A DNA stretch of 64,000 bases from JARBUG01 sp035628915. Its GTDB lineage: Bacteria; Bacillota; Sulfobacillia; Symbiobacteriales; Symbiobacteriaceae. Under the pieces are notes generated by a model. The model made no database searches, was not told where the DNA came from, and saw only the letters and a list, made by a program, of their open reading frames with translations. Position 1 is the first letter of the stretch. Each line of letters opens with the position of its first letter. The DNA lies in contig DASPIW010000044.1 of NCBI GenBank assembly GCA_035628915.1, forward strand, positions 1 to 64,000. The letters are read 5' to 3'. This document shows positions 23,977-32,815 of the stretch, piece after piece. Made by a program: the position numbers and the translations under genes.

Positions 23977-24351
23977 ATGGCGGAGTGCCGCATCCGAGAA
24001 ATCGCCCCGGGCAAGCTGCCCGAAGCCATCGATGTGTATCTGACCACACGGGTCGACATGCACCGGCGCATGGGCCATCAGCCGGCGCCGATTACGCCCG
24101 AGGAACGAGCACTGACGGAGCGCAATTACCGGCACATCCTGCAGACCGGCATCCTCCGGGTCGCCGAAGTGGATGGCCGCATCATCGGGGCGGTCTGTCA
24201 TGCGGTCGTGCGCGACCGCGGCGCCGCCCCCGAGGCGATTCGGTGCGCCCTCGGTGCCGGGCTGAAGCTGACCATGTTCTCCCACTTTCTGACCACCGGC
24301 CCCTTCGGCATGCCGGACCGGTACCTGCCGTCCGGTCCGTTGCTCGATTAG
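23977..24351 (+). CDS. Uncharacterised protein, possibly an internally deleted GNAT-type protein
   Basis: A 124-residue frame (ATG 23977; GTG 23968 also possible) with only a weak ribosome binding site. The first 75 residues look like the start of a GNAT acetyltransferase (RIREIAPGKLPEAIDVYL, then RVAEVDGRIIGAV), but the acetyl-CoA-binding segment (R/QxxGxG/A) that should follow is missing. The end (LTMFSHFLTTGPFG, YLPSGPLL) resembles the C-terminal part of some double GNAT proteins. This suggests an internal deletion, so the product may be inactive. It lies divergent to mqnE and 27 bases before the Mrr-like gene. Confidence 0.45.
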   Translation: MAECRIREIAPGKLPEAIDVYLTTRVDMHRRMGHQPAPITPEERALTERNYRHILQTGILRVAEVDGRIIGAVCHAVVRDRGAAPEAIRCALGAGLKLTMFSHFLTTGPFGMPDRYLPSGPLLD

Positions 24352-24378
24352 CAGGTACAGACGGAAGGAGGCGCGTCC

Positions 24379-25119
24379 GTGGGGTGGGAAGCGTACGTTC
24401 TGATCGGAGTCCTGTTGGCCCTGGGCCTCGCTGCACCCGTGATCGTGCAGGTGCTGCGGGAGCACCGCCTCCTGCGCGCAGGCCTGGGAAAGCTCAGCGA
24501 AATGACGGCGGATGATATGATCGTGCACATGGGCCGGCTGTGCGGCGCCCTCGGCTACCTGGTCTTTCGCCCCATTCAGAAGGACTGCGGCTTCGATCTG
24601 ATCTTGGTGGACGGCCTGGGCCAGCGGCGGGGCGTGGTGGTCCGGCTGTATGACAGGCTGGTAGATGATCGGATGATCGCCGAAGTGAACCAGGCGGCTG
24701 AGAAGCTGGACCTGCCGGCGCCCATGGTGGTTTCCGTTCACGGATATACATACAAGGCCAGGGAGCTGGCCGCCAGGAGCGGGGCAATTGTGTGGTCGCT
24801 GCCGGAGTTGACGGAGGCGATCGGGCGGGTGAGGCAGTCGGCCATCGCGTACCCGGAGATGCCGACAATTAGCACGCTGAACTGGCAGACGCAGTCGCCG
24901 CCCCAGGCGCAGGCTGATGTCCGGGAGCCCGTGGCGGATGCGAGCATTCAGCCCAGGCGGCGGCGCCCGGAGCGGGTGCGCAGGGGGGAGAGCTGGAGTG
25001 ACGACTTGATTCCCAAATGTCCGCGGTGCGGGCGCAAGATGGTCGTCCGACGGGGGGCCGAAGGGGACTACTGGGGCTGCCCCCTCTTTCCTCGCTGTTT
25101 GGGGACGAGGCCGCGGTAG
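24379..25119 (+). CDS. Membrane-anchored Mrr-like nuclease-fold protein with zinc ribbon
   Basis: A 246-residue protein: one N-terminal membrane helix (residues 5-25), a restriction-endonuclease-like Mrr_cat domain (about 45-155) and a C-terminal zinc finger of the topoisomerase type (CPRCGRKMVVRR then YWGCPLFPRC, four Cys). In the nuclease core, CGFDLILVD supplies the Asp, but the expected E/QxK dyad is degraded (VVVRLYDR), so catalysis is uncertain. Similar membrane-tethered Mrr-like proteins with a topoisomerase zinc ribbon occur in Firmicutes and are uncharacterised. The GTG start follows GGAGG at 8 bases. Confidence 0.6.
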   Translation: MGWEAYVLIGVLLALGLAAPVIVQVLREHRLLRAGLGKLSEMTADDMIVHMGRLCGALGYLVFRPIQKDCGFDLILVDGLGQRRGVVVRLYDRLVDDRMIAEVNQAAEKLDLPAPMVVSVHGYTYKARELAARSGAIVWSLPELTEAIGRVRQSAIAYPEMPTISTLNWQTQSPPQAQADVREPVADASIQPRRRRPERVRRGESWSDDLIPKCPRCGRKMVVRRGAEGDYWGCPLFPRCLGTRPR

Positions 25120-25168
25120 TGGCGGGTCTGCAGTCGTCCCCAATTGGGGAAGAGGGGGCGCCGGCCGG

Positions 25169-26110
25169 TTATGTGAGGTAATTGCGGACTTCACATAGGA
25201 TCTGGTCGGCCGTCAGAGCCGAGCCCCCCTCCTCGCGGGGGGAACCGCCGATGCCGGCCTGGCCGCCCCAGCTGTGCCCGGAGGGCTCCAGGGCCGAGAG
25301 CCGGGCGAAGAGCGGGCGCAGGTCAAGCTGCTCCGGTACCGCCACCAGGGCCGGGTTGGCGCCGACGGTGAACTTGGGCGCCGGCCGGCTCCAGCCGGAG
25401 ATGCGACCCTGGGGCTCATGCAGGATCACCAGGGCGGCGCCCTGCTCGTAGAGCACGCGCATCACCCCGACGACGTCGGACGCGACGTACGCCACCCGGC
25501 CGATGGGCGTCGTCAGCCAGCGGGCCGATTCGCCGGCCCGCCGCGCCGCCGCTTCCTCGGCGAGGCGGGCGCGCAGGAAGATGCGAAACCGTTCAGGCAG
25601 GTCCGGCTCGCGGAAGCGTCCGAAGGGGTCCCGCCCGGATTCCTCGACCCAGGTGAGCAAGTCCTGGAAGTGAACGGAGCGGACTTCATCGTCGCCATGG
25701 ACGAGGCTGATGCCCGCCGAGAAGCCGTGCAGCGTCTCCAGGAACGGGTAAGGCTGCGGATCTCTAAAGAAGACCCCCCGGTCAGCCATGTCGACGTAGC
25801 GGTCGAGTGGTGTCGGCTCGAGGCCCAGCGCGTCTACCAGCAGGATCGGCGTGGCGGCAAGCCAGTGATCCTGGTGATGATCGAAATTGCCCCGAAGCGG
25901 GTCATGGCTGCGGCCAATATCCCAGACCAGTACCTGCGGGTCGTCCAGTTCAGCCGCACCGACCCGGGGCCGGTAGGCCACAGGTAGCTCCGGCGAGCCG
26001 AGCTCAGCGGCCCGTACTGCACGCACCCGCAGCAGAAAGGTCTGTGCGTCAAGGTCGGTGTTCGGGTGGCTGATGCCCCGCCGGGCGCCGGCCACGAGAG
26101 CACGTATCAC
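25169..26110 (-). CDS. MYG1/DHH-like predicted metal-dependent phosphoesterase
   Basis: The 313-residue product has metal-ligand motifs in the order of the DHH/MYG1 superfamily: SHPNTDLDAQ near residue 15, VWDIGRSHDP with a metal Asp, and NFDHHQDHW, the DHH-type motif in the MYG1 form. A C-terminal DHHA1-like end (GGQAGIGGSPREEGG) is also present. Family members are nucleases or phosphodiesterases acting on short nucleic acids or nucleotides. The GTG at 26110 has GGAGGTG six bases upstream, so I prefer it over an ATG at 26233. The assignment rests on short motifs, so moderate confidence. Confidence 0.5.
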   Translation of the reverse strand: MIRALVAGARRGISHPNTDLDAQTFLLRVRAVRAAELGSPELPVAYRPRVGAAELDDPQVLVWDIGRSHDPLRGNFDHHQDHWLAATPILLVDALGLEPTPLDRYVDMADRGVFFRDPQPYPFLETLHGFSAGISLVHGDDEVRSVHFQDLLTWVEESGRDPFGRFREPDLPERFRIFLRARLAEEAAARRAGESARWLTTPIGRVAYVASDVVGVMRVLYEQGAALVILHEPQGRISGWSRPAPKFTVGANPALVAVPEQLDLRPLFARLSALEPSGHSWGGQAGIGGSPREEGGSALTADQILCEVRNYLT

Positions 26111-26235
26111 GGCCTTCACCTCCGCACTCCTGCATTTCTGCTTGCGCCGCTCTTTCCCTCCGAAAAGCTTTCCACAACCTCCGACAGGAGATCGTCGAAA
26201 CGTGCAGAATGGGTGCGCAGGGAGGCGAACCATCC

Positions 26236-27447
26236 GTGAACTGGACTTCGCGCATAGTGTCGTTATCCCGCCCGCTGACGCTGGTCGCCTGCATGGTCGT
26301 CTTTGTGACTGACCCCCGGCTGACAGCCCCCAGCCTGGCGCTCTATGTCGTAAGTGCCGCGTTTTTTATCACCAGCTCCGCTGTGATTCTTGGCTGGCTT
26401 TCGGCCGGCTACCGGTGGCAGTTCTGGACGACCTGGGTCGAACTCGCCTTGATCACCTACTTGAACTGGCACTCCCTCTACTACTACGGAAACAATGCCG
26501 GCACCGTCTGCTACGTGGTGGCGGCGGTCAGCATCCCGCTCGTGCTGGATCGCAAGGCGTGGAAGGCAGGTTTTCTGATCCTAGCCGCATCGCTGATTGT
26601 CACCACGGCAACAGCTATGCGCAACGAGCCATGGCAGCAGACCATTTTGGTGATGCTGATTTTCTGCGGAGCCATGCTCTTCATGGGCAGCACCGGCGTA
26701 CTGCTGCGCAACCTTGAGAAGGAGCGGGACCGCTCACGGCGGCTGCTCAAAGAGGTGACGGAGTCCCGGGCCGCCCTCGAGAGGGCGCACAGGCAGCTGC
26801 AGGAATCGGCGGCTCGCCAGCAGGAGATGGCCGTCATTGAGGAACGGCAGCGGCTGGCCCGGGAGATCCACGACAGCGTGGCGCACGGCCTGACAGCCCT
26901 CGTGGTTCAGACCCAGGCGGCCCGCAAGCTGCTGGCCCGGGACCCGGCCCGGGCGGCGGAGACCGTGGCGAAATGCGAAGAGATGGCCCGGGATGCCCTG
27001 CAGGAGACCCGGCGGGCCGTGCGGGCCCTCCACCCTTCGGGACTGGAACAGCGGTCGGACGTGGAGGCGCTGCAGCGCCTGGCCCGCGACTATGGCATCG
27101 CCACGGAGATGCGGGTGGAAGTCAGGGCGGACGAGGGCGCCCGCAGCCTGGCGCCGGACCCGGCCCGCCTCGAGCAGCTCTACCGGATCTTCCAGGAGTC
27201 GCTGACCAACGCGCACCGGCATGGCCAGGCCAAATCCGTGGTCGCCACGCTCTCCGTCGCTGACGGCATGCTGACGCTGGTCATCACGAACGACGGCGAA
27301 GCGCCTTGCTGTCTGGATCCCGGGGTGGGCCTGAAGTCGATGTCCGAGCGCGCACACGCGATTGGCGGCACTTTCGAGATTGAGCCGGATACTGTCGGTC
27401 TGACGGTGCGCGTGACCGTGCCGCTGAAGCAGGAGGTAGCAGGATGA
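26236..27447 (+). CDS. Sensor histidine kinase (NarL/LiaS type)
   Basis: A 403-residue membrane kinase. About five or six hydrophobic segments fill residues 10-160 without a large external domain, which is typical of intramembrane-sensing kinases. A coiled linker (165-200) leads to the HisKA_3 domain with the phospho-His in REIHDSVAHGLTAL, then an HATPase with NAHRHGQA (N-box) and GVGLKSMSERA (G-box). The GTG at 26236 follows GGGAGG. The stop overlaps the response-regulator start (ATGA), so the two are coupled. Followed by an ABC exporter and a LiaF-like gene, it probably senses envelope stress or an antibiotic. Confidence 0.88.
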   Translation: MNWTSRIVSLSRPLTLVACMVVFVTDPRLTAPSLALYVVSAAFFITSSAVILGWLSAGYRWQFWTTWVELALITYLNWHSLYYYGNNAGTVCYVVAAVSIPLVLDRKAWKAGFLILAASLIVTTATAMRNEPWQQTILVMLIFCGAMLFMGSTGVLLRNLEKERDRSRRLLKEVTESRAALERAHRQLQESAARQQEMAVIEERQRLAREIHDSVAHGLTALVVQTQAARKLLARDPARAAETVAKCEEMARDALQETRRAVRALHPSGLEQRSDVEALQRLARDYGIATEMRVEVRADEGARSLAPDPARLEQLYRIFQESLTNAHRHGQAKSVVATLSVADGMLTLVITNDGEAPCCLDPGVGLKSMSERAHAIGGTFEIEPDTVGLTVRVTVPLKQEVAG

Positions 27448-28097
27448 TTCGAGTCCTCTTGGTCGATGATCAGCGCCTGATGCGGGACGGGATGAGGACT
27501 CTGCTCAGCCTGGAAGCCGATTTGGAAGTGGCTGGCGAGGCGGCCAACGGGCTGGAAGGCGTCCAAAAGACGATGGCCCTGCGGCCCGACGTGGTGCTGA
27601 TGGATATCCGGATGCCCGGCATGAACGGCGTGGAGGCCACCCGGGAGATCCGGCGGACGCTGCCGGAGACAAAGGTCCTGGTGCTGACGACCTTTGATGA
27701 TGATGAACTCGTGATGGACGCCTTGTTGGAGGGCGCCGCCGGCTATTTGACCAAGGACCTGCCGGCCGAAGAGATTGCGGAGTCGATCCGCAAGGTCTGC
27801 AGCGGCGGAGTGGTCATGCCGCCGCCCATTGCCGCCAAAGTCGTGGCCGAACTGGCGCGGCGCAACGCCGGCGCCCACGCGGCGCCCAAGGAAGACAAGG
27901 CGATCCTGGAGCAGCTGACCGACCGGGAACGGGAAGTCCTCCGCCATCTGGGCCAGGGGTACTCCAATAAGGAGATCGGAGAGGCGCTGTTCATCACAGA
28001 AGGCACGGCCAAGAACCACGTCAGCAACGTGATTGAGAAGCTCGGCCTCCGCGACCGCACGCAAGCGGCTTTGTGGGCGGTTCGCCATGGGCTATAG
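27444..28097 (+). CDS. Response regulator, NarL/LiaR family
   Basis: A 217-residue two-domain regulator. The receiver has the acidic pair Asp8-Asp9, phosphoacceptor Asp54 in LMDIRMPGM and the Lys in GYLTKD. The C-terminal LuxR/NarL helix-turn-helix runs from about 150 (LTDREREVLRHL, NKEIGEALFITEGTAKNHVSN). It partners the kinase upstream through a 4-base overlap. It likely activates the ABC exporter and LiaF-like genes that follow; no direct-repeat operator was recognised. Confidence 0.92.
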   Translation: MIRVLLVDDQRLMRDGMRTLLSLEADLEVAGEAANGLEGVQKTMALRPDVVLMDIRMPGMNGVEATREIRRTLPETKVLVLTTFDDDELVMDALLEGAAGYLTKDLPAEEIAESIRKVCSGGVVMPPPIAAKVVAELARRNAGAHAAPKEDKAILEQLTDREREVLRHLGQGYSNKEIGEALFITEGTAKNHVSNVIEKLGLRDRTQAALWAVRHGL

Positions 28098-28140
28098 CGC
28101 CCCCATGACTTTTGGCATGGCGATAGGGTAAGAAAGTGGT

Positions 28141-28175
28141 GCGGTCCGGCACATGTGCCGGGCCGCTTCGTTTCG
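28141..28175 (+). terminator. Terminator between the two-component genes and the ABC operon
   Basis: GCGGTCCGGCA / TGCCGGGCCGC arms around CATG, followed by TTCGTTTCG. It separates the regulator transcript from the exporter genes. Confidence 0.7.
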
Positions 28176-28218
28176 TAGGATGAGACCGTAAGATCGCATC
28201 CAAGGAGCGTGGATCGAA

Positions 28219-29145
28219 ATGCTGCAGGTGAAGAATCTGGTCAAGCGGTTCGGCGACAAGGAAGCCGTCCGGAACGTCAGCTTTACGGTGGAGCGCGGTG
28301 AATCCTTCGGCTTGCTCGGGCCCAACGGCGCCGGCAAGTCGACGACCATTTCAATGATCTGCGGGCTGCTTGTGCCCTGCGAAGGCGAGATCACCGTGGC
28401 CGGGATTGACGCCCGGAAGAACACCACGACCGCCAAGCGAGTGATGGGCGTCGTCCCCCAGGATATCGCCCTGTACCCGACCCTCTCCGCCCGTGAGAAC
28501 CTGGGTTTCTGGGGCGCCATGTACGGCCTGTCCGGCAAGGAACTGGCCGTCCGGGTCGATGAAGCCCTGGAGATCGTCAGCCTGAAGGACCGCGCCAAGG
28601 ACCGCATCGACACCTATTCGGGCGGCATGAAGCGCCGCATCAACATCGCCGCCTCGCTGCTGCACCACCCCGAGCTGCTGATCATGGATGAGCCGACGGT
28701 CGGCATCGACCCGCAGAGCCGCAACAACATCCTCGAAACGGTCCGCACCCTCAACCAGGAACGGAAGCTGACGGTTGTCTACACCAGCCACTACATGGAA
28801 GAAGTCGAGTACCTCTGCAACCGGGTCGGCATCATCGATCACGGCCGGCTGATCGCCCTGGGCACCCTGGACGAAGTGCGCCGCCTCGCGGGCGAAGACA
28901 CGACCATCCGACTGAAGGCCGCCCGGCCCTCCGAACAGATGGCCGCCGCCCTGCGAACCGTCCCGGGCGTCAGGACCGTGCGGATTGAGGAAGGCGCGCT
29001 CGTGGTCACGGTGCCCAGCACCGCGGAGACCCTGGCGCCCCTGATGGTCGCCGCCGGCAGCTTCAAGATCCAGGGCGTCGAGATCGAAGAGCCGAACCTG
29101 GAGGCCGTCTTCCTGCACCTGACCGGCCGGGCTCTGCGAGACTAG
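28219..29145 (+). CDS. ABC transporter ATP-binding protein (DrrA/NatA type)
   Basis: A 308-residue ATPase. Walker A is GPNGAGKST (about 36-44), the Q-loop is VPQDIALYP, the signature is YSGGMKRR, Walker B is LLIMDEPTVG and the switch His is YTSHYMEE. The extra C-terminal domain after residue 220 is typical of the DrrA exporter subfamily. It powers the two ABC-2 permeases that follow. A palindrome in the gap after it may tune expression of the permease genes. The ATG follows AAGGAGC. Confidence 0.93.
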   Translation: MLQVKNLVKRFGDKEAVRNVSFTVERGESFGLLGPNGAGKSTTISMICGLLVPCEGEITVAGIDARKNTTTAKRVMGVVPQDIALYPTLSARENLGFWGAMYGLSGKELAVRVDEALEIVSLKDRAKDRIDTYSGGMKRRINIAASLLHHPELLIMDEPTVGIDPQSRNNILETVRTLNQERKLTVVYTSHYMEEVEYLCNRVGIIDHGRLIALGTLDEVRRLAGEDTTIRLKAARPSEQMAAALRTVPGVRTVRIEEGALVVTVPSTAETLAPLMVAAGSFKIQGVEIEEPNLEAVFLHLTGRALRD

Positions 29146-29162
29146 GAGTTGAAGGAAGGGTC

Positions 29163-29204
29163 GGACCGTTTCCGTCCGTAACTGCTGGCCGACGGAAACG
29201 GTTC
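29163..29204 (+). promoter_or_regulatory. Intra-operon hairpin between ATPase and permease genes
   Basis: GGACCGTTTCCGTC and GACGGAAACGGTTC are 14-base inverted arms with one G-T pair around a 14-base loop. There is no U-tract. It could be a processing or stability hairpin, or an operator for an internal promoter. Confidence 0.4.
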
Positions 29205-29233
29205 GAGCCTGACGTAACGAGGAGGGGACTGAC

Positions 29234-30445
29234 GTGCGCAAGGTTCTGATCATCGCATGGTGCGCCCTGACCCGGCTGGCCCGGGATAAGAAGGCGCTGA
29301 TCATTCTGCTGCTGATGCCCATGGTCCTCATCGGCATTCTCGGCGCCGCCATCGGCAACATGATGGACGGCGGCGGCCTGCAGGCCTTCCCGGTCGTGGT
29401 CGTCAATGCCGACCAACCGGCGAAGATGGCCCTCCCGCCGGGGACCCCGCCGGAAGTCGCCGACAAGCTCCCCGTCACCGACCTGGGCAAGATGTTCATC
29501 AATGACATTCTGGGCAGCCAGCAGGTCAAGGAGATCCTCGAGGTCACCACGGAGACCGACCTGGCTGCCGCCAAGGATCTGGTGACTGCCGGCAAGGCCG
29601 TCTGTGCGCTCTACGTTCCCCCGACCTTCTCCGCTGATGTCCTGGGCGGCAAAGCCTCGGCCGTTGAAATCTACGGCGACCCCGGCGACCCCACCCGCAC
29701 CCAACTCGTGGCGCAGATCGCCCGCTCCTTCACCGAGGAGGTGACCACCGCCTCGCTGGCGGCCCAGGTGATCGGCCCCGACCAGGTCCAACAGTTCCTC
29801 CATGAGACCGAGGAGCAGCTGCCCAATGTGACCGTGACCACAGCCGGGACCAAGCGTGTCAAGGCAATCCAGTATTACTCCGCTGCCATGGCGATCATGT
29901 TCATGGTGATGACCGCCTTCAGCCGGGCCAAGGATATCCTCCAGGAGCGGCACGACGGCACCCTCGCCCGGATTCTGGTCAGCCCGACCAGCAAGGCCCA
30001 GATGATCATGGGGCAGATCCTCGGCAACATGGCCATCGTGCTGGCACAGTTCGGCATTTTGATGATCGGGACGAAGCTGCTCTATCAGGTCAGCTGGGGC
30101 AATTGGGCCGCTTCCATCACCCTCGGCACCGCCTTCGCCCTTGCGGCGGCCGGTATCGGCACCGCAGCGGCCGGCATCTTCGACGATCCGCGCACGGCCG
30201 ACGCCCTCACCGGCGTCATCGGCATGATCTTTGCCGCCCTTTCCGGCTCCATGTTCCCGATTTACCTGTTCCCCGAAGGGCTCAAGCTGGTCGCCAAGTT
30301 CGTACCGAACTACTGGGCCCTGCAGGGTTTCCTCGATCAAATGTCAGGCCTCGGCCTCAGTTACCTCTGGTTGCCGGTCGCGATCCTGGGCACGATCGGC
30401 CTCGTCACCGGCGGCGTGGGCGCCTGGCGCCTCGCCTCCAAGTAG
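29234..30445 (+). CDS. ABC-2 type permease (first)
   Basis: A 403-residue ABC-2 membrane protein: one N-terminal helix (about 18-42), a large extracytoplasmic domain (45-215) and five helices at the C-terminus, with the ABC-2 signature region RHDGTLARILVSPTSK. GTG 29234 follows GAGGAGGGG. With the second permease at 30462 it should form a heterodimer driven by the ATPase at 28219. Such systems export drugs, lipids or peptides; the substrate is not evident, though the linked LiaF-like module suggests a cell-envelope toxin. Confidence 0.88.
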   Translation: MRKVLIIAWCALTRLARDKKALIILLLMPMVLIGILGAAIGNMMDGGGLQAFPVVVVNADQPAKMALPPGTPPEVADKLPVTDLGKMFINDILGSQQVKEILEVTTETDLAAAKDLVTAGKAVCALYVPPTFSADVLGGKASAVEIYGDPGDPTRTQLVAQIARSFTEEVTTASLAAQVIGPDQVQQFLHETEEQLPNVTVTTAGTKRVKAIQYYSAAMAIMFMVMTAFSRAKDILQERHDGTLARILVSPTSKAQMIMGQILGNMAIVLAQFGILMIGTKLLYQVSWGNWAASITLGTAFALAAAGIGTAAAGIFDDPRTADALTGVIGMIFAALSGSMFPIYLFPEGLKLVAKFVPNYWALQGFLDQMSGLGLSYLWLPVAILGTIGLVTGGVGAWRLASK

Positions 30446-30461
30446 GGGGTGTAGAGAAATC

Positions 30462-31658
30462 ATGCATAAAGCGCTTACCATCGCCCTGCTCCAACTGAAA
30501 ACCACCTTCAAAAGCAAGGGCTCGATCGTCACCATGTTTGCGATGCCGCTGCTGCTCACCCTGATCTTCGGCGTGCTCACCCAGGGCGGCGGCACCGATC
30601 AGACCGCCAGCAAGGGCGCCGTCTTCCCGGTCGCAGTGCTCGACTATGATGACAGCTTCGCCTCCCGCCGCCTGACGGAGATGCTGAAGGCAGAAGAGAA
30701 CCTTACCGTCCGGATCGCTGCCAGTGAAGCGGAGATCAACAAGCTCTTCGCCGATGTGAAAGTGACCGCCGCCGTCATCATTCCCCAGGACTTCCAAAAG
30801 CAGATTGCGGCCGGCGAGTCGCCCGAAGTGAAGCTGCTTTCGGCGCCCGGCGGCAACGACTACCAGGGCGTCGCCCCCATTGTCCGGTGGCAGGTGCCCC
30901 GCCTGGCCCGGGACTACCAGCTGGCGCTCCGTTCAGTCGCTGACGGCAGCGACTCGGCGGCGGTCGAAGCGGCCTATGCTAAGATCAGCGCCGAGCGGCA
31001 GAAAGTATCGACCACCGTGGTGACGCACCAGGTTACCCGCAATGCCGTCAAGCAGCAAACGGGCAATCTGACCGCCGCCTCCCACGCCTCGGTCGGCTTC
31101 ACGGTCACGTTCGTGATGATGCAGGTCTTCATGATGAGCGGCGTGATTCTGATCGAGCGGAAGCAAGGCACCTGGGGCCGCCTGCTGACCTCGCCTAGCT
31201 CCCGGGTCACCATCATCAGCGGCTACCTGATGAGCTTCTTCCTGACCGGCATGGTCCAGTTCGCCATTCTCGTCTTTGCCACCCGCTTCTTCTTCCACGT
31301 CAACTGGGGTCCTCTGCTCCCCCTCTTCACCATGGGCGCCGCGACCGTGCTGAGCGCCTCCGGCATGGGCCTCTTCCTGGCCGGCCTGGTCAAGACGTTC
31401 GAGCAGCAGATCTCCATCGGGATACTGTTCATCAACGCAACGGCCATGCTAGGCGGCGCCTACTGGGACATCGCCATGGTCGGTAAGACGATGCAGCGCA
31501 TCGGCTACCTGACCCCCCAGGCCTGGGCGATCGACGGCTTCAAGGAGATCATGCTCCGGGGCGGCTCCTGGGACGGCATCGTACTTCCCCTGGCCGTACT
31601 GCTCTGCATCACGCTGGTCTTCATGACGGGCGGTCTGCTCCGAGTCCGCTATGAGTAG
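30462..31658 (+). CDS. ABC-2 type permease (second)
   Basis: A 398-residue partner of the permease upstream, with the same plan: N-terminal helix, external domain, then five helices; ERKQGTWGRLLTSPSS is the ABC-2 signature loop. The start at ATG 30462 follows GGGGGTG; upstream in-frame sequence belongs to the first permease in another frame. The two permeases are clearly different proteins, so they likely arose by an old duplication and act as a heterodimer. Confidence 0.88.
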   Translation: MHKALTIALLQLKTTFKSKGSIVTMFAMPLLLTLIFGVLTQGGGTDQTASKGAVFPVAVLDYDDSFASRRLTEMLKAEENLTVRIAASEAEINKLFADVKVTAAVIIPQDFQKQIAAGESPEVKLLSAPGGNDYQGVAPIVRWQVPRLARDYQLALRSVADGSDSAAVEAAYAKISAERQKVSTTVVTHQVTRNAVKQQTGNLTAASHASVGFTVTFVMMQVFMMSGVILIERKQGTWGRLLTSPSSRVTIISGYLMSFFLTGMVQFAILVFATRFFFHVNWGPLLPLFTMGAATVLSASGMGLFLAGLVKTFEQQISIGILFINATAMLGGAYWDIAMVGKTMQRIGYLTPQAWAIDGFKEIMLRGGSWDGIVLPLAVLLCITLVFMTGGLLRVRYE

Positions 31659-31673
31659 GGAGGTTTGCAGGAG

Positions 31674-32402
31674 ATGATCAGACTGACAACCCGGCGGATG
31701 GTCTGGGGTTTGGTGCTTACGGCGCTCGGACTGGCCTGGGTGGTGCGGAATCTGGGACTTGCCTACTTCGATCTGGGCACGCTCATCGGGCTCTACTGGC
31801 CGGTGATTCCGATCTTCTTCATGACCATGAGCATGTTCGAGATGGTGCAGGAGTCCGGCGGCGTCCACAAGGGGTTCATCTGGGCCGGCCTAGCGATTAA
31901 TGTGTTCTTTACGGCTGTGTTCGTGGTCATGCTGGGCAATAACCTCGACTGGTGGGATCTCGACGTCACCGTGATGTTCAAAGTGTTGATCCCGGCAGTC
32001 CTGGTCTTCATCGGCGTCCGGCTGATGACCGGCACGGTTCAGCGCCCCAACGCCCGGAGCTACTGGGGCATCATGTCGGGCGCCAAGGACGTCCGCACGA
32101 CCTGGGACGACTTGACCATTACCAACATCATGGGCGGCTCTTCCATCGACATGAGCCGGGCCGGATTGCCCGACCGGGAGATCATTGTGGAAGTCTTCTC
32201 GCTGATGGGCGGCGGCGATCTGAAGCTGCCGGCCGGCGTGACGGTGATCTGCGAGGCCACGTCTATCATGGGCGGCGCTAAGGTCTTTGGCCACGATGTG
32301 GGCGGCTTCGTCGACGCCCGGACCGTGACCGAAGGCGCCGGGCCCGTGGTCCGGGTGCGGATGCTCTCCGTGATGGGCGGATTCGATATCAAGCAGTATT
32401 AG
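31674..32402 (+). CDS. LiaF-like membrane protein
   Basis: A 242-residue protein with four membrane helices in the first 120 residues and a C-terminal LiaF-type beta domain (TNIMGGSSIDMSRA, FSLMGGGDLKLPAGV, TSIMGGAKVFG, LSVMGGFDIKQY), whose repeated MGG turns are typical. LiaF inhibits the LiaS-LiaR system of Bacillus, which answers lipid-II-binding antibiotics. Here it closes an operon with an exporter and stands behind a LiaSR-type pair. I chose ATG 31674, with GGGAGGT 9 bases upstream. Confidence 0.85.
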   Translation: MIRLTTRRMVWGLVLTALGLAWVVRNLGLAYFDLGTLIGLYWPVIPIFFMTMSMFEMVQESGGVHKGFIWAGLAINVFFTAVFVVMLGNNLDWWDLDVTVMFKVLIPAVLVFIGVRLMTGTVQRPNARSYWGIMSGAKDVRTTWDDLTITNIMGGSSIDMSRAGLPDREIIVEVFSLMGGGDLKLPAGVTVICEATSIMGGAKVFGHDVGGFVDARTVTEGAGPVVRVRMLSVMGGFDIKQY

Positions 32403-32405
32403 TGT

Positions 32406-32440
32406 GAGGAGGCGGCCACCCGCCTCCTCATTGTCGTTTG
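32406..32440 (+). terminator. Rho-independent terminator of the exporter/LiaF operon
   Basis: GAGGAGGCGG / CCGCCTCCTC arms around a four-base loop, followed by ATTGTCGTTT, a few bases past the stop. Confidence 0.75.
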
Positions 32441-32815
32441 GACACCGCCCGTATGGGTCCGTCCTGCCGCACGCATGGCGCCGCCGTACCTCATCATGGG
32501 AGCGGTATGCCTTGGTCGCGGCATCATCCTGCCTCCGTCTTCGTGCCGTCACGCCATCGTCATGGCCTCGTCATGGCATTTGGTTCAAGGATGAAACATC
32601 TTCGAATCCCCATGATGGGTCCATGTCCGAGCCTTTCCCTGCCCGCAAGGTCAGGAGTTGGATCATGGCGGCAGTCCTGGGAAAATGTGCCGCGCGACTT
32701 CACCTTGATCGAACGCACTAGGCGTACGAAGGTGCACGGGCCCTCCCCGGCGACCATTTGCACTGGAAGACTCTGGCGCTGATGTGGAACCCAACAAGTT
32801 CCGGCGCTTGATTAT
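32441..32815. other. Gene-free stretch
   Basis: No frame with a ribosome binding site. It contains several short CATCATGG/GTCATGG repeats (about 32490-32580) but no clear structure or recognisable domain. It may be a decayed gene. Confidence 0.4.

Noticed and set aside
29163..29204. A rho-independent terminator inside the ABC operon
   Set aside because: The hairpin is strong but is followed by GAGCCTGACG with no U-tract, so it is listed as a possible regulatory hairpin only.
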